DNA of 64,000 nucleotides from Paguma larvata. Taxonomy: Eukaryota; Chordata; Mammalia; Carnivora; Viverridae. Shown here in pieces: positions 42,701 to 57,700 of this stretch (position 1 is its first letter; each line of letters opens with the position of its first letter). A program made the position numbers and the translations under genes. Below the pieces are notes generated by a model, which was given only the letters and a program-made list of their open reading frames with translations, was not told where the DNA came from and did no database searches. The stretch covers positions 154,001 to 218,000 of the forward strand of contig JAINVK010001249.1 in NCBI GenBank assembly GCA_030068075.1, given 5' to 3'.

Positions 42701-45700
42701 CTGCCCCACCCTGCCCCGGGACACGGGGTCAGATGCGGACGCGCAGACAGCCGCACACGGTGGCCTGGAAACCCGCCCTCGACGCCAGCGCACGAGGCTG
42801 CCGGCCGAACGGCGTCACGCAGGCGGGAAGCACCGCCCGGGACACGCAGCCCGCGGCGGACAGACGGCCGCAAACACAACGTACGGAGACACACAACCCC
42901 AGACACGCGACACGCGGGAAACACCACACATTGAGGGGGGACGTGCGCCACGTCCAGGCTCACGCCCGGACCCGCGGTGACAAGACGGCCCTGCGACACG
43001 GGGTGACGGAGCGGGGGTCACAGAGCGCGCTCCCGGGAAGGCAGACGCGGGGTCCATGTCCCGCTCGCGGCGCCGGGGAAGGCAGGGGGGCCCCAAGCAC
43101 GCGTGCTGCCCCACGACGCCCTGAGACCCCCTCCCCCGAGCCGTGGGGCCGCCCCGCAGCGTCCCCGTGCAGAACCCGCCACGGACGCGTTTCCAGGGCT
43201 CCGCACCCGGCGTGTCCGCCGCGCGTCAGCGGGGACCGTGCCCCGGGGCTTTCCGCCAACAGGACCGACGCCACGCGAGCTCGCGGCGCGCAGGCGGAGA
43301 CGTCGGCGGACGGGACACGCGGTCGGAAGTGTCCACACCACCACGCGAAACGCCAACGGGCCCCGACTTTCGCGGGCACTTCCAACGTCCCTCGTCTCGC
43401 TCCCCAGCCCGGGGACCCGCTCCCCAGCCCGGGGACCCACCCCCCCCCCCCCCACCCCCGCGAGGCTGCAGGGGACACACCCACCTTCTCGCTCAGCATC
43501 TTGCTCGGATGGCTCAGGTACACGCGGCAGGCCACGCAGAACTTCATCAGCCGCCTCCGCAGGTCCAGCAGCGCCTCCTTCCAGGGGGAGAGGGGGAGAG
43601 GGGGAGAGGGGGCGGGGCTCTATCAGAGGGGAGGGGGCGGGGCTCCACCAGGGGAGGGGGAGGGGCGGGGCTCCACCAGGGGAGCCGGGAGGGGGCGGAG
43701 CTCCGTGGGGGGAGAGAGCGGGGGCTCTGTCAGGGGGGCGGAGCTCTGTCAGGTGAGAGGGCGGGGCTCCCGTAAGGGGGCGGGGCGGGGCTCCCGTCAG
43801 AGGCACCCGAGAGCGAGGGAGCGAAGGGGCCACACACCCGCCCTGTTGCCCTGTCGGGGAGCCCGAGCTGCAGGCGTAGCCGGACTCCGATGAACTCCCG
43901 TCCTCACCCCACATCCCCCGCACCCCTTCCCCATGTCCCGGTGTCCCCTCCCCATCCTCACCCCACGTCCCCCCCACCCCCCACCTCGTCCTCCGCACGT
44001 CCTCCCCCTGGCACCCCCTCCCCCCCACACCCCCGTCCCCCTCCCCCATCCTCACCCCACGTCCCCCACATCTCCCTCCCCCATATCCCCCCTCAACGCC
44101 CAGGTCCCCTCCCCCATCACTGTCCCCTTCCCCCACTCCCCACCCATCACCCCCCGCATCCTCTCTCTCTCTCCCTCTCTCGTGTCCCCATGTCCCCCAC
44201 ATCACATCCGCCCCCCACCGGTCTGTCCCCTGTCATCAGGAACTCGGGCCGCGGATTTCCAGGAAACCGTAAGCCGGGGCCCGAAGCACGGCTGGCTTCA
44301 AACTACCCTCGGTTTGCCCAGCAGCCTCGGTCGAGGTCCTCGCCCAGCGGACGCGGGGGCAGGTGCTCGAGGACACCCGAACTGGACGCTGCCAGGCGGG
44401 TGGACAGGCTGCAGGGCAGGGTCGGCCGTGGCCCAAGGTCAGCCATGTGGTCGAAGCCCAGGAGCCCAGGCCTGACCCCATGGTGACAGACGCCAGCCAG
44501 TGGGGGGGGGGGGACGCCTGTCAACGCAGTGACCGTGCCCCCGACTTGGTGCTTCTACCTCCTCACAGTCCGCTGGGGTCCACGTACCCGCACCGCCCCT
44601 CCCGGCCCCTCACCCGCCCACGCTGGCCCCTGATCGGACCCCTCCCGGCCCCTCACCCGAGGCGGAAGCCGGTCCGTGGCTGCGACGATCTGCCACAGGA
44701 GCGCATAGTAGGTGCACTGCAGCGCACAGTGGATCACCTTGGGGGACACAAGCCCTGTCATGGAGCCGGGAACACGGACGAGACACCACCTGGGGACACT
44801 CCTCCGCATACGACCCTGACACCCTATGCTTGCCCTGCCCCCCGCCCGACCTGAACCCAACCCTCAGGACCTCCCTACCGGGACCCTCCCCCCAGCCAGA
44901 CCCGCCCCCACCAGGACCCTCCCCCACTAGGACCCTGCCCCCACCAGGACCCTCCCCCACCCGAACCCTCCCCCCCCAGGACCCTCCCCCCCCAGGGACC
45001 CTCCGGATCAGGACCCTCCCCCCCAGGACCCTGCCCCACGGAGGACCCTCCCCGCCAGAACCCTCCCCCCCCAGGGCCTTCCCCCCAGGACCCTCCCCCA
45101 CCAGGACCCTGCCCCCACCAGGACCCTCCCTACCAGGACCCTCCCCCCCAGGACTCTCCCCCACGGAGGACCCTCCCCCCCAGAACCCTCCCCCCCCAGG
45201 ACCCTCCCGACCAGGACCCTCCCCACCAGGACCCTGCCCCCACATGGACCTTCCCGACCAGGACCCTCCCTCCAGGACCCTCCCCCACCAGGACCCTCCT
45301 GACAAGGACCCTCCCCCCACCAGGACTCTCCCCCCCAGGACCCGCCCCCACCCGGACCCTCCTGACCAGGACCCTCCCCCCACCAGGACCCTCCCCCCAC
45401 CAGGACCCACCCCCACCCGGACCCTCCTGATCAGGACCCTCCCCCCACCAGGACCCTCCCCCCCAGGACCCTCCCCCGAGCGCGGCCTCACCTCGGTGGG
45501 CAGGCTGCCCCGGTGCCTGCGGAGCGTCAGCAGACTGTCCATCTTCTCATATAGGTTCCAGCTGCTCAGGTCGTGCGTGCTGACCAGAGACGGGAGTCTC
45601 GGGGCCCGTCCCTCCCGGGCGCCACAGCGTCCCCCCCAGTGAGCCGCCAACACCCGGTCCGTGGGTCCTGGAGCTGAAGGGCCACGTCCCGGCGGACGGA

Positions 45701-48700
45701 GGGGCACCCACCCCACATGGCCAGTCGGCCCCTCAGCCCACGGTCCGGCCCGGGCTCGGGGAGGCGGTCCCAGCTCCCGCACATACGGCCCCGGACAGGG
45801 GGACGGGCTCCCAGGGCCCCCGAGGCACCAGGCCCCCCCGTGGGACACCCCCGAAGCTCTGAGCCCGCCTCGCCCCACGGGGGGACGCACGGACGCAGGG
45901 ACACAGGGACGCAGGGGCGTGGCACGTAGCCGGAGGGCTGAGCGTGCCCCCCCCCCGCATGGCCCCGCGTCCCCCTCACCTGTAGAAGGCCACCAGTCTC
46001 CGCAGCGTGGAGCAGATGCGCCCCATCTCGCTGTGCCCCAGGAACTGGCCTCGGTTCTGCGCGGCGGGGAAAGAGCACAGGGGGGGCGACTGCCGACCGG
46101 CGAGCTCTGGGCGGTGCTGTCCCCGCTGCGGGGCCCGGGTTTCCGGCCGGTCAGCCGGCCACCCCGCCTCCTCTCCCCCTGCCCGCAGGAGGCTCTTAAA
46201 TCCTCGGAACGGGACACGGTACCCAGGGCGCTGCGCCTGACGCCCCCGCGGGAAACGGGGGGGCCCGGGACAGCCCCCAAAGACGCATGTGCTGATGGCG
46301 AGAACGGATCCGACCCCAGACCACTTCACCTGCGTCCCCGTGAGGAACCCGCCGCAGGAAACCGACTTCCCGCTCTGCGGCCGGGAGAGCAGACGGGAAA
46401 GCAGGACGCTGACCCCGGCCCCCAGATTCAGGGCAGGCCCTCGGCTGGGGGACGCGAGAGGGACCTGGAGCCCCGCCTGTGGCAACGGCTCCTCACAATG
46501 AAAGTGCCTCAAGGGCGGCCGGAGGTCATGGCCCTCAGCCCATCAGGGTTAATAAAGTTTTATCGGAACACGGTCCCGTCACACGGCATCTTCGGGACCT
46601 TGGTACTACCGCCCAGGACAGAAGGACGCCCAAGACGCTCGTAACGTGACACCTTACAGAAACCCTCTGCCCAGGTGTCCACGAGCCAGAACCTCAGACT
46701 GTGTCCCCTACGGGCTCACAGGGCTCCCCCGGGGGAAAGTGAGCACGTCCCCCCCACGTGTACCCACTCCCGGGGCACAGAAGCCCCCATCACAGACACG
46801 GCACCAACAGCAGAGGCTCAGAGAACCTGCCCTGTCCCCAGAGCTGACCCCTAACAGGGCCACAACCACAAAACTAACAAAGGGCTAACGGTCAGCGTCC
46901 TCGGTCAGCGTCCGGCCCCCTTTTGTAGAATTCTTCACACCCACATCGCACCCCACACACCCGAGTGCGCCCCGATCACACCCCGCACGCCCGCCTCACC
47001 CCAAACACACCCCCCACACGCCCGCGTGCACCCGGATCACACCCCACACGCCCGCGTGCACCTCGATCACACCCCACACGCCCGCGTCACCCCAAACACA
47101 CCCCCCACACGCCCGCGTGCACCCGGATCACACCCCCACACGCCCGCGTGCACCTCGATTACACCCCGCACGCCCGCCTCACCCCAAACACACCCCCCAC
47201 ACGCCCGCGTGCACCCGGATCACACCCCACACGCCCGAGTCACCGCGATCACACCCCACACGCCCGCGTGCACCTCGATCACACCCCACACGCCCGCGTC
47301 ACCCCAAACACACCCCCCACACGCCCGAGTCACCGCGATCACACCCCACACGCCCGCGTCACCCCAAACACACCCCCCACATGCCCGTGTGCACCCCGAT
47401 CACACCCCACACACCCGCCTCACCCCAAACACACCCCCCACATGCCCGTGTGCACCCCAATCACACCCCACACGCCCGCCTCACCCCACACACCCCACAT
47501 GCCCGCGTGCACCCCGATCACACCCATGCCCGCGTGCACCCCACACAACACGCCCCCCACCCCGGCAGCACCCGGCGGCCGGCACCTCCTGCTGGATGAA
47601 CACGTCCAGCAGCGGGGTCAGCGCGTCCACCAGCATGTCCACCAGGCGGCTGCAGGCGGGGGCGGCCTGGCCGTGGGCGGAGCCCCCCTCGCGGCAGTAG
47701 GTGCCGTAGGCGCGGGCGCAGGCCTCCAGGACCGCCACGTCCGAGTGCCGCTGCACCAGGCAGTCCAGCTCCAGCAGGGCCGAGTCCAGGTACTGCGGAC
47801 GCGGGGCGGGGGACACACGAGCGGTCAGGACCGCGACACGGGGCTGATGGGACAGGCAGGGGGCGGGCAGGGGGCATGGCATTAGGGGAACGGTCAGGGG
47901 TCACGGAGTCAAGGAGAGAATGCCAGGCAAAGGTCAGAGGTTGGGGTGGAGGTCAGGGGTCGGGGCGAGGTCAGGGGCTGAGGGCTCAGCGAGGGGGACA
48001 GGGGCCAAGAGGGAGAGGTCAGGCGGGCCGCAGGCCGAGGCATCTGAACCCTCCCGCAGCCCCGGGTGACGGCCGCCCTGCGGTGCGGGCCGTGTGTGAG
48101 CGGCGTGCTCCAGCAGCCGCCTGGGCCCCCGAGGAGGGAGACCCCAGGCCTCAGGGAGACGGCAGGAGACGAGGACACACGCTGTGCCAGCTGCCGGGCC
48201 CCACACCTGAGATGGGGAGGAGGGGCGCGGCCCCGGGGGGCGGCCCTCGGGGCGCAGGGAGGCCCCCGACTCACCGAGCCCAGGCCGTCCCGGCTGTACA
48301 CGTCCAGGTCGCAGTACTGAGGGATCTGCAGGAGGGGCGTCACCTTCTCCTTGTCGGCTGCAAACTGCCCACACGGCACGCGTCAGGGAGGCCTTCCCGG
48401 CCGCCCCTCGCCTCTGCGGCCCCCTGGCCTGCCCGTGAGCTCCCCCAGCCTCCCCGGCTCCCGGCCGCGGGCCCGTCCCTCCTCGGCACCTTGGACAGCA
48501 GCTGGGGCAGCACCTTGACAAAGTGTCGGCTCATGTTGGCATGCTCGCGCCCGCGCGGGTCCCGTCCACCTCCCTGGCGGCCTGCAGGCAGAGCGTGCGT
48601 GGCCTGAGCCCACGCCGACCCGTGTGAGTCTCGCGGTGCCCCCGGGACCTGTCCGCACACGACCGGGTCACACCCGGGCAGAGCAGTCCCCGAGTCAAGG

Positions 48701-51700
48701 GTGAAGCTCCAAATTACCACCCTGGTGTCGTGATTCACCAAAGCACTTCCCCCCACGGAAGCCGTGAAGAGACACTGACTCGTGTTCCCCAAGCACACGG
48801 CTTACAGCACACCCTCATCCAGTAGGACCGGAGTCCTTGTAAAAATGAGATCAGGGTGCAGAGCCAGACACGTGTGCAGCGGAGAATATGACAGGCACGT
48901 GAAAATAGAAAGACAGCATGGACGCGGCCACGAGCCCAGGACTGCTGGAGCCGCAGAACCTGGAAGAGGCAGGAAGGACCCTCCCCTGGAGCCTCTGGAG
49001 GGAGCATGGCCCTGCCCCGCCCGGATCTCAGCGACCCTGCCCTGCCTGGATCTCAGAAGCCCTGCACCCGGATCTCAGTGGTCCTGCCCGCCCCCCCTGG
49101 ATCTCACTAGTCCTGCCCCACCTGGATCTCAGAGTCCGTTCTCCAGGGCTGGAGCAGGTTGTAGAACTGCTATGATTTTATGTCCCCTAAGGTGCCATCT
49201 TCTGTCTCAGCAGCACCAGAGACTCACAGAAGTGATTCGGGGGCTGGCTAACAGACTGCCGTGTCCGGTGCGAACAAGGCACAGTGGGGGGGGTGCGGGG
49301 GGGGGACTGTGGAGTGCCCTCCCCGGGGACGAGTATGGCACACACAGGGAGAGCTGGCAGAGGGCTCGGTAGCCGGCAGGAGGAGTGGGCAGGAGTCACG
49401 AGGCACCAGCCAGCGAGACCTACCTGGGTGGCCGGGAGCCCCCGCCCGCAGAGCTGGCGGCCCCGCGAGCAGCCAGGGTGCCAAGCACAAGGGCGAAGCG
49501 GCAGCAAGCGATCCCGCGGCCAGGAGGGTGGGGGGAGCCTCCCGAGGCCGAGGCGGGAGTGGCACCCAGAGCCCCGGCACCGACAGCAAGGGTGCGGCAG
49601 CCACAGCGGGGCAGTCAGCACAGGGGACGCGGCGCACACCAGGCGGGGGCAGGGGTGGCACTGACTTTCTTGCCCAGTTCGCGGCCGGCCGGTGGGCGAC
49701 CCTCCGCAGCCTGTCGCACGGCGGCCACGAGGATCTCGATGAGCACCCGCTCCTGCTGGCTCGTCAGCGCTGCGAGGAGACGGGTGGTCAGGTCAGTGCG
49801 CTCCGACCCTCACTGGGAGACGCCACGTTCTGGCCGAGGCACTGCTCCCAGGGACCTCGGGGAGCCCGGCGCGTGGGGAGCAGGGCTGGGCTCCCGGGCA
49901 CAGAGCACCCCGACACCGCTCCTGGGCATGGGCGACGAGAGCCCCCAGGGCCAGCCCTTCACTCAAACTGCACACACACACTGAACCACGGTCTCCCGTC
50001 CACCTCCACGCGGACTCAGGGCACAGCCCTGGGCTGGAACAGAGGCTCGTGTCTTCAGGGCAGCTCCTGACGGCACCTCTCACCACAGCCCAGGGTTCGC
50101 TGGGCTTTGTCCCGGCACGCCAGGACTCAGGTCTAAAACCATCCCGCTGAGAGAACATAGTCTGTTTACGAAGCATTCTGGAATAGCTTTTACCTCTCAA
50201 ATTCACACGCACACAGAACCTCAGAATGTGGCCTTGTGGGAAAATCGAATCTCTGCAGATGTGATGAAGCAAAGGGTCTGAGATGAGCCCATCCTGGTCA
50301 GGGCGGCCCTGAACCCAATGACAACTGTCCTCATAAGAGACAGAACAAGAGACACAGACACAGAAGCAGCCACGTGAAGACGGAGGCAGAGACGGGAGGG
50401 ACGCAGATACCAGCCCAGGGATGCCTGGAGCCCCAGAAGCTGGAAGAAGCAGGTAGGACCCTCCCCTGGAGCCTCTGGAGGGAGCACGGCCCTGCCCCGC
50501 CTGGATCTCTGTGGTCCTGCCCTGCCTGGATCTCAGACGTCTGTTTCCAGACCTGAGAGACAAGAGGTTCTTACTTTAAGCCGCTCGGTTTGAGACCGTT
50601 TGCCACAGCTGGCCTGAGAACCTCACACATGGGTCTCCTGTCTAGTCTCTCGCATCCTGGAGCTGCAATCCCTACAAGCCCGGGTATGGCAGGAGCAAGC
50701 CCGCCCTCAAAGTCAAGAAACACAGACCACACGAGTGGGCCCCAGGACTCTGAGTCAGAGGAAAGGAGGCATCCCCTTCAGTGACCCTGAGGGACACGGC
50801 CAGGGCTCTGGGTCCCTCCAGGAATGCGACGGGCCTGGACCATCTGAGAAGTGGCACCAGGACTCCTGGCTGTGGCTGAAGGACACCTTTGTCTGCAGAA
50901 GGGAGTAGGGAGGCACAATGTTGGAGGAGGGGGCCGTCTCCTGGGCCGTGGTCTGGACGGGGTGGGGTCTCAGAGGGCAGGGGGAGGGGCCCCAGCTGCC
51001 TTGGGGGGGCTCCTCCACCAGCGCTCAGCCCACACCGACACTGACTCTGGGGCCCAGGCTTTGGGCGTCAGTGGCCCTGGGCCGATCCTCTTATGGGAGA
51101 CAGTCTCGGCTCTCGTCCTGTGGACCCATCACTAGAGCCCTGTGGCACCCCCCGCCTCGTGGCCTGAGAACCCTCCGCCCCCCTCCCCCGGAACACACGG
51201 CACACGCCCCCTTGAGCAGCCGCTCCAGGAGCAAGTGCAGCACGGGAGGCCTCGACACGGCTGCGTGTGCCACGTGCCACCAGCTGGTGTCACTGCCAGT
51301 ATGGACAGACGCTTGGCATGATGGGGACTGCAGGGACAGCAGGACATGGGAGGAAGAGGACAGTGAGACACAGGAGGGACAGTGAGTCATAGAATAGAAA
51401 TGACAGGACATGCGGACAGTGGGACACGGGACAGGACACAAAAGACAGCGGGACATGGGAGACAGCAGGACACGGGGGATGGTGGGTCACAGAGGAATAA
51501 GGATGACAAGACACAGGGGACGGTGGGACACAGGAGACAACGGGACACGGGGGAACAGCAAGGGCACAGAGGGGACGGCAACACACGGGGGGACGCAGCA
51601 CACGGGGAGACAGCAGGACGCGGGGGGACGGCAGCACGCGGGGGGACGGCAGGACGCGGGCGATGGTGTGCCTGGCGGGGGCGGCAGGGAGGTGCTCGGG

Positions 51701-54700
51701 CTCGCTGGCCCCAGTCCACGACTCAGAGCAGGCCTCCGGCCACGCTCACCTTGGCGCCCGCCACGTGGCTCCAGCAGCAGCGCCGTCATGCATTCCCAGT
51801 TCCGGACCAGGGCGGGCGCCGCGTCCCACAGGCCGTCCACCAGGTAGGGGACATGTCTGTGGAACTAACAGGGACGTGCCACGTGTGTGAGGTCGTGACA
51901 ACATGGAAGAAAATCAGATGATCCTAGAGAGACACCTGACAACGTGGGGCAGGGGGACGCGTGATGACACGGGGCAGGGGGACAGGTGATGACAGGGCAG
52001 GGGGACTCGTGAGGACACGGAGGACATATGACAATGTAGGGGGAGGGAACAAGTGATGACATCAGAAGCACAGACGACACGGAGTAAAAAAGACACGATG
52101 ACACAGAGGGACGCATGATGACAACGAGTACGGTGACAACGACGACACAGGAAAAATGTGACGACACGAGGGGGGCACGTGACACAGGCAGGGGACCATG
52201 TGACATGGGCACGGGGACACGTGATCACAGTGAGGTACAAGGGAAAGTGGCAACATGGGACAAGGGGGGTATGCAATGACACAGGGACACCAGGTGGCCG
52301 GGGGACACGTGACGGGGGACGTGTGATGACAGGGCACAAGCGAGACGTGTGACAACACAGGCAGTACGTATAACGGGCAGGGGAACGCATGACGGCACGG
52401 AAAGAACACATGACATGGGGACCGTGTGATGACACAGGACACGTGACACCACGGGTGGACCACGTGACAGAGCAGACACAGGACAACACACGGAGGCATC
52501 GTGACATGCAGCAGCCACGTCATAAACACGAGGTGTTGGGAACGCGGGGACACGGACGGAGGAAATCCGCGAGGACACGAGGTGTCGGGGGACACGTGGG
52601 GACGTGGGCAGGAACGGTCCCCTTCCCAAGCCCCCCCACGTGGGCGGGCACTGAGGACGAGTGCGGACACCCACCCAGGAACCCGACTGCCACGTGCCCA
52701 CGGCAGTGTTCACAGGAACCCAGCCCCACGTCAGCCCGGCACCGGACACAGGACACGGCGTGGGACGGGGACGCAGGACATGGGACGCGGGTGTAGGCCC
52801 CTCCCGTGTCTCGCACAGCCGTCCCGGGGCCCTGCGCTGCCCCGCCCTCACCTCGCCCTGCAGGTAGAAGTCGATGAGGGTCTTCATGTTCTGGAGATTT
52901 CTGTCAAACTCATCAGGGGGGTTTGGGCCCAACGACTCTTGTTGGGGTGCAGGAGCCAGCAGCCTACGGGGTCGGGGAGAGCGCCAGCGTCAGCCTGGAC
53001 GGGGCCCCCCTGCATGTGCTGGTCCCCAGGTCTGCACACACACTCAGCACGGCGCCCTGGGGACCGGGGGGGACCGTGGAGGAAAGTTCTAGAATGACCC
53101 TTGTTTTGTCTGACCCCACAGCCGGTTCAGGCCAGTACTGGGGAGGGGACGGACAACAGGACTGTCCCCTGTTGCTGCTCCTCGAACCCCCAAAGATCAC
53201 AGACCCTGGCCTGAACGCAGACCCATTTGTGACGGTGTGACAGCCAGAGGGCCCAGGAGGGGACCTCAAGCCCACGGGGACCTTGGGGGATGGGGTCCTT
53301 GGGGCCGGGGGCCCTCAGGGCCATTGGGGGCCCTTGGGGATGGGGGGACATCAGGGAGGACCACACGGACAGAGGGACCTCAGGGGTGAACCTTGGGGGG
53401 GGACCTCAGGGACAGGGGCCTCAGGGACCAGGGGGCCCTCGGGGACAGGGAGCCTTGGGGGGTGGGGGTCTCAAGGCCAGGGGGAATCTCAGGGCTGGGG
53501 TGCCTCGGGGGGATCTCAGGGATGGGGGGCTCTCGGGGACGGGAAGACCTTGGGGGGCCACTACACCTGGTCAGACCAATTCACGCACAGACATGCCTGT
53601 GACACGAATCAAGCCAGTCCGCCCTCAGTCACACGTGTCCCTTCCGCGGTGCCTGTACCCATCCCGTCCTGTCCGTCGGCCACACCCTGCCGTCCTGCGC
53701 AAGCCCCTGGTCAGGGCAGGTCCCTGTGGCCTCCGCCTGCCCCACCCTCCTCCGTCCGGGAGTCTGCACCCGGCGGGGGCCTGGGCCCCACCTGAGACGT
53801 CACAGTGACGTCAGGGCCCTGGAGCCGCGCATCTAGGCGCCGCCCTTACCTCCTGCAGATGAGTTCGCCCGCCGCCGTCGCCATGGGCCTGTAGGCCGCG
53901 TACACGAACTGGAACAGGAACACGTACTCCACGGAGGAGAAGACGCCCACGTACTGCCTGGGGGGAGGCGCGCGTGAGCCCGGGGAGGGGGGGGGGAGGC
54001 GCGCGTGAGCCCGGGGGGGGGGAGAGGCGCGCGTGAGCCCGGGGAGTGGGGGGAGGCGCGCGTGAGCCTGGGGTGGGGGGGGAGGCGCGCGGGAGCTCGG
54101 GGGCCCGCAACCGTGCGACACCGCCAAACACGCCCCTGTCTCCCTGCAGAGCAAAGGGGATCTTTGCTAAATCAACGACCCCAACCTCGGCTTCCCGTAG
54201 ATGTATCCCCCACCTCGGAATTCCTGCCAGACCGAGCTCCCCGGGGACAGCCCTGGTCCTAGGACAGGAGCTGACGCCACGTGAGCAGGACCCTGGGGGA
54301 GGCCTCCCCCTGCAGGGCCTCCCGTGTCTGCATTCCTTCCCCTCCGGCTGCCCGCCAGCCCCAAAGTTAGGGAAAACCACTCTGTGCTCCCCCAAGTGTG
54401 CCCAAGCCACCGGTCACCCGACCCTCCTTCCCAGGAGCAGTGCTCCTGACTCCAAGCAGGCGGCCGAGTGGGGGGGCGCACACGCAGGGGCAGCGGGCGA
54501 CGCTACAGGCGTGCACGTGGAGGGGCGGTGGGCGACCCGGTTGGGGCGCACACGCAGGGGCAACCACGCAGGGCTGACCACCGATGCGCGGCAGGCATCC
54601 ACGCAGGGGTGACCACGGATGGGTGGCAGTGAAGAGAGCGTTTTTAAGCTTCCTGTCCTAAGTGACAGCCCTGCAGTAGTTTGAAGCCAGTTCTCTCTTC

Positions 54701-57700
54701 TGCTAAACATAGAGGGGTGCTGTGTTAGAGACAGTGTGCTCCAGACTTCTGCTGACCGTGAACCTCGTTAAGGGTTATCATTGCTGAGAATTCTGTTTTG
54801 ATTGCTGTTTGCTATGAACACTGTGAAACTTTTCTTGGGGTGCTGTGAGGCCTGTTCGTTTGCTATGTATTAGACTAAGTTGCTGTGTGTTAAATCTGGT
54901 TAGGGTTTAGAGACTTGGGAATGCACTAGACTCCTGACCCATCTGCTGTGATTGCTGTGAACCCTGTTTGCTGTGTTCGAGAATTGCCATGTTGTGCAAC
55001 TATGGTGCTGTTAGGGCTAAGGCCACTCCGTTTTGGTTTAAGTTCCATCTTGGAGTAGTTCTGGGCCCCGAGTTCCAGGAAAACAAGTCACCCTGAACTC
55101 TGCCCCCGGGTTCCAGGAAACAGAGTACCCAAAAGGCCGGACCCAGATTAGCAGACCCCGTCACTACCCCGGGTGGGACTGGACCCTGATTAGCAGACCC
55201 TGCCTCCACCTTGAGTTCCAGGGAAACCACAGGAGGTCAGATTCCTAGAATAGCCCCTAGCAAAACTAATCAGTGTCCAGCCCACACCCCCTGACCCTTT
55301 GAATCAGCGCGGGACCCCCAAACTAAGCCAATCCATAGCTAGCCCGCGCCCGCCAAATATGAAATACTCAATCAGAAACTAGCCCGCGAATATGCCAATC
55401 AGTCAGTTCAAAGGATCCCCATTCCCGCCCAGGAAGTGTACTCGAACCCTGGCTCGGGGCTCTTGCCACCTCACCGCTACGCCGGGAGGTGCAAGAGTCC
55501 GAGCTGGAGCTTCGAATAAAGACCGTTTGCGTTTGCATCAGTCGCAGCTCCCCAGCGGTCTTCTTGGGATCCAGAATTTGGGGGACAACAGACAGATGTC
55601 CACAGGTACCCCCATCCGGGAGGGGTACCCAATCCGGGAGGGGTGCTACCCCCAGGGGACGTCCCCGGTGTGACCCTTTATGCAAACACGTCCGGTGAAC
55701 CCGCGCGAGCACAGCAGAGCGGTGTGCAAACACGGCCACGCGGGCATTCCCGAGCCGGCAGAAACCCGGCCGGTGGCCTACGTGTCCGCGCTCCGGGCTC
55801 TGAATGGAGGCGGGATCCCTCCAACGCCGCGGCACAAGCCCGGGGGTCCCCTGTGCTTGTTCTCAGGATTCTGGGGCTCACGAGGAGCACCCGCAGTGGG
55901 TCCGAGTCAGCCCCGCGCGAGCCTCCGGCCCCAGAGCCGCCTGTTCTGCCCGACATGACGCACGCGGGGGTCCCCCGAGGCCGAGCCAGGCCAGCTGGCG
56001 CCCACCCGGCTCGGAACGAGGCCTGCGGCGCCAGGACCCGGTGCGGCGCCCCGCGCGGCCCCTGAGGCGCCCTCAGGGCAGTGGCCGGAAGGCCCGGGAG
56101 GCGGGATGCCGAGGGCAGGAGGCGGACATCCACGCTGGGGGTCGAGCCGGTAACAGGCTCTGCCTCCCCATCCCGTCGCGCCGGCCCTCCGAGCACCGGA
56201 CGCGGGCCCGCCCACTGGGGAGAAACGGCTTGACGGAGTCTGGGGATTAGCGTGTCAACGTGTGTGGGGAAGTCGTCCCTGCAATCACGTCAGCGGCCCC
56301 CTCCAACCGCCGTCGGCAGTCAGGGTGACGGACGTCATCACGCTGCTTACGCAAGTGCGGCCTCTGACCGCCGACCCAGCACAGACAGTCCGGGGGGCGG
56401 AGCCAGACCCACGGGTGCGCAGGCCAGAGAGCCCACTCCGTGAGCCACCGCCGCGGGGAGGGGGGCGGCTGGGGCAGCGGACGGGGTCCCCTGTCCCTCC
56501 AAAGGTGAACTGCGTACGTGTCAGGAGCCGCACAAGTAAAAGCTTCTCCATGTCGGTATCGGGGGCCCCGCGTCCCGACTGCACTGCGGACGGTGGCGGA
56601 CACCAAGTCCGCGCAGACACGGGTTCGCGCATGCGCACCCGCGCAGCCGCCACCCATACAGCCTGGCAATGCGCTCCGGGTGCAGGATTACGAACGGACA
56701 CAGGGTGGCGCACAGACGTAAGGGCACGCAACACGCATGCCTGGGCACGCAACGCACGCAGGGAGCGGAGCCCGGACGCGGGGGCGGGGCCCGGACGCGG
56801 GGGCGGGACCCGGACGCGGGGGCGGGGCCCGGACATACGGGCGCGCAGGACACAGGGGTACTCACTCGGATATGAGCCTCAGCAGCTGCATGCACTCAGA
56901 CGTGATCTCTGGCTGCCGGTCCTGCGTCATTGACAGAATTCGCTTCTAGGGGAGGCGACAGAACACGATGAGTCCGCTTGGTTCTGGCCCCGGGTGCGCC
57001 TCTACGTGCCCGAGGACGCGAGGGGCCGGGTCCTCCCCTCGGGTGCCCTCCGGCGCACCTTCGGGGCATCAGGCCGCATCCCTGGTCCCCGCACACGCCC
57101 GGTGGTGACAACCACGTGTCTCCAGACTTTGTCCCCAGCTGTCAGCCGCTGGGTGGGACCGACCAAGTGAGGGAATCCCGCGGTCCATAGTCCCCCGAGC
57201 AAGCCGAGTCTCCGGAAGAGGCCATCCACGGGCGTGCCCAGCACTAAGGGCGTGAGCTCCGCGCAGCGTGTGCGCCGCCGGCCACGAGCCTCCTGAGCCT
57301 CTTTCCCACGTAGGCGGCTTTGCACCACCTCTACGAGCAAGGAAGGGCCGTGGCACCCCATCGGTGCACAGGACGGGCATGGCGCTGTCCTTCTAGCGGC
57401 TGACCACCACTTCCGGGAGGCGCTCCGTCCCACCCCCACCCGTGGACACCGACCCGCCTGCACACTTCCAGCCTCCCCCTCGACGCCTCTCTGCGGGTGG
57501 CTTTTACTTTCCCCAAGGGCAGAGGCTACCCCCAGAGGGTTTAGCTTCGGAGGGTTCCCAGCTGGAGGCGCCTGAGAAACAGCGTCCTGTGTGGCAGCGC
57601 CGCCCCCAAACCCACAACAGACTGAGAACAAATCCACCGCGGGCTCCGGCCCCGCAGCGCCCCCTGACTTTGCTTCAGCCGCCCCGACCCGGTGAGCCGC

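Noticed and set aside
44610..46280. 556-codon - strand ORF
   Set aside because: Mostly GGEGPGG translation of the AGGACCCTCCCC array; only the small portions at s13 and s14 are genuine exons, and in their own frames.
46940..47545. Regular direct repeats resembling a CRISPR array
   Set aside because: Eukaryotic sequence; units are contiguous and imperfect, without unique spacers.
54720..55700. Possible retroviral coding sequence beside the LTR
   Set aside because: No reading frame with gag, pro, pol or env similarity on either side; treated as a solo LTR.
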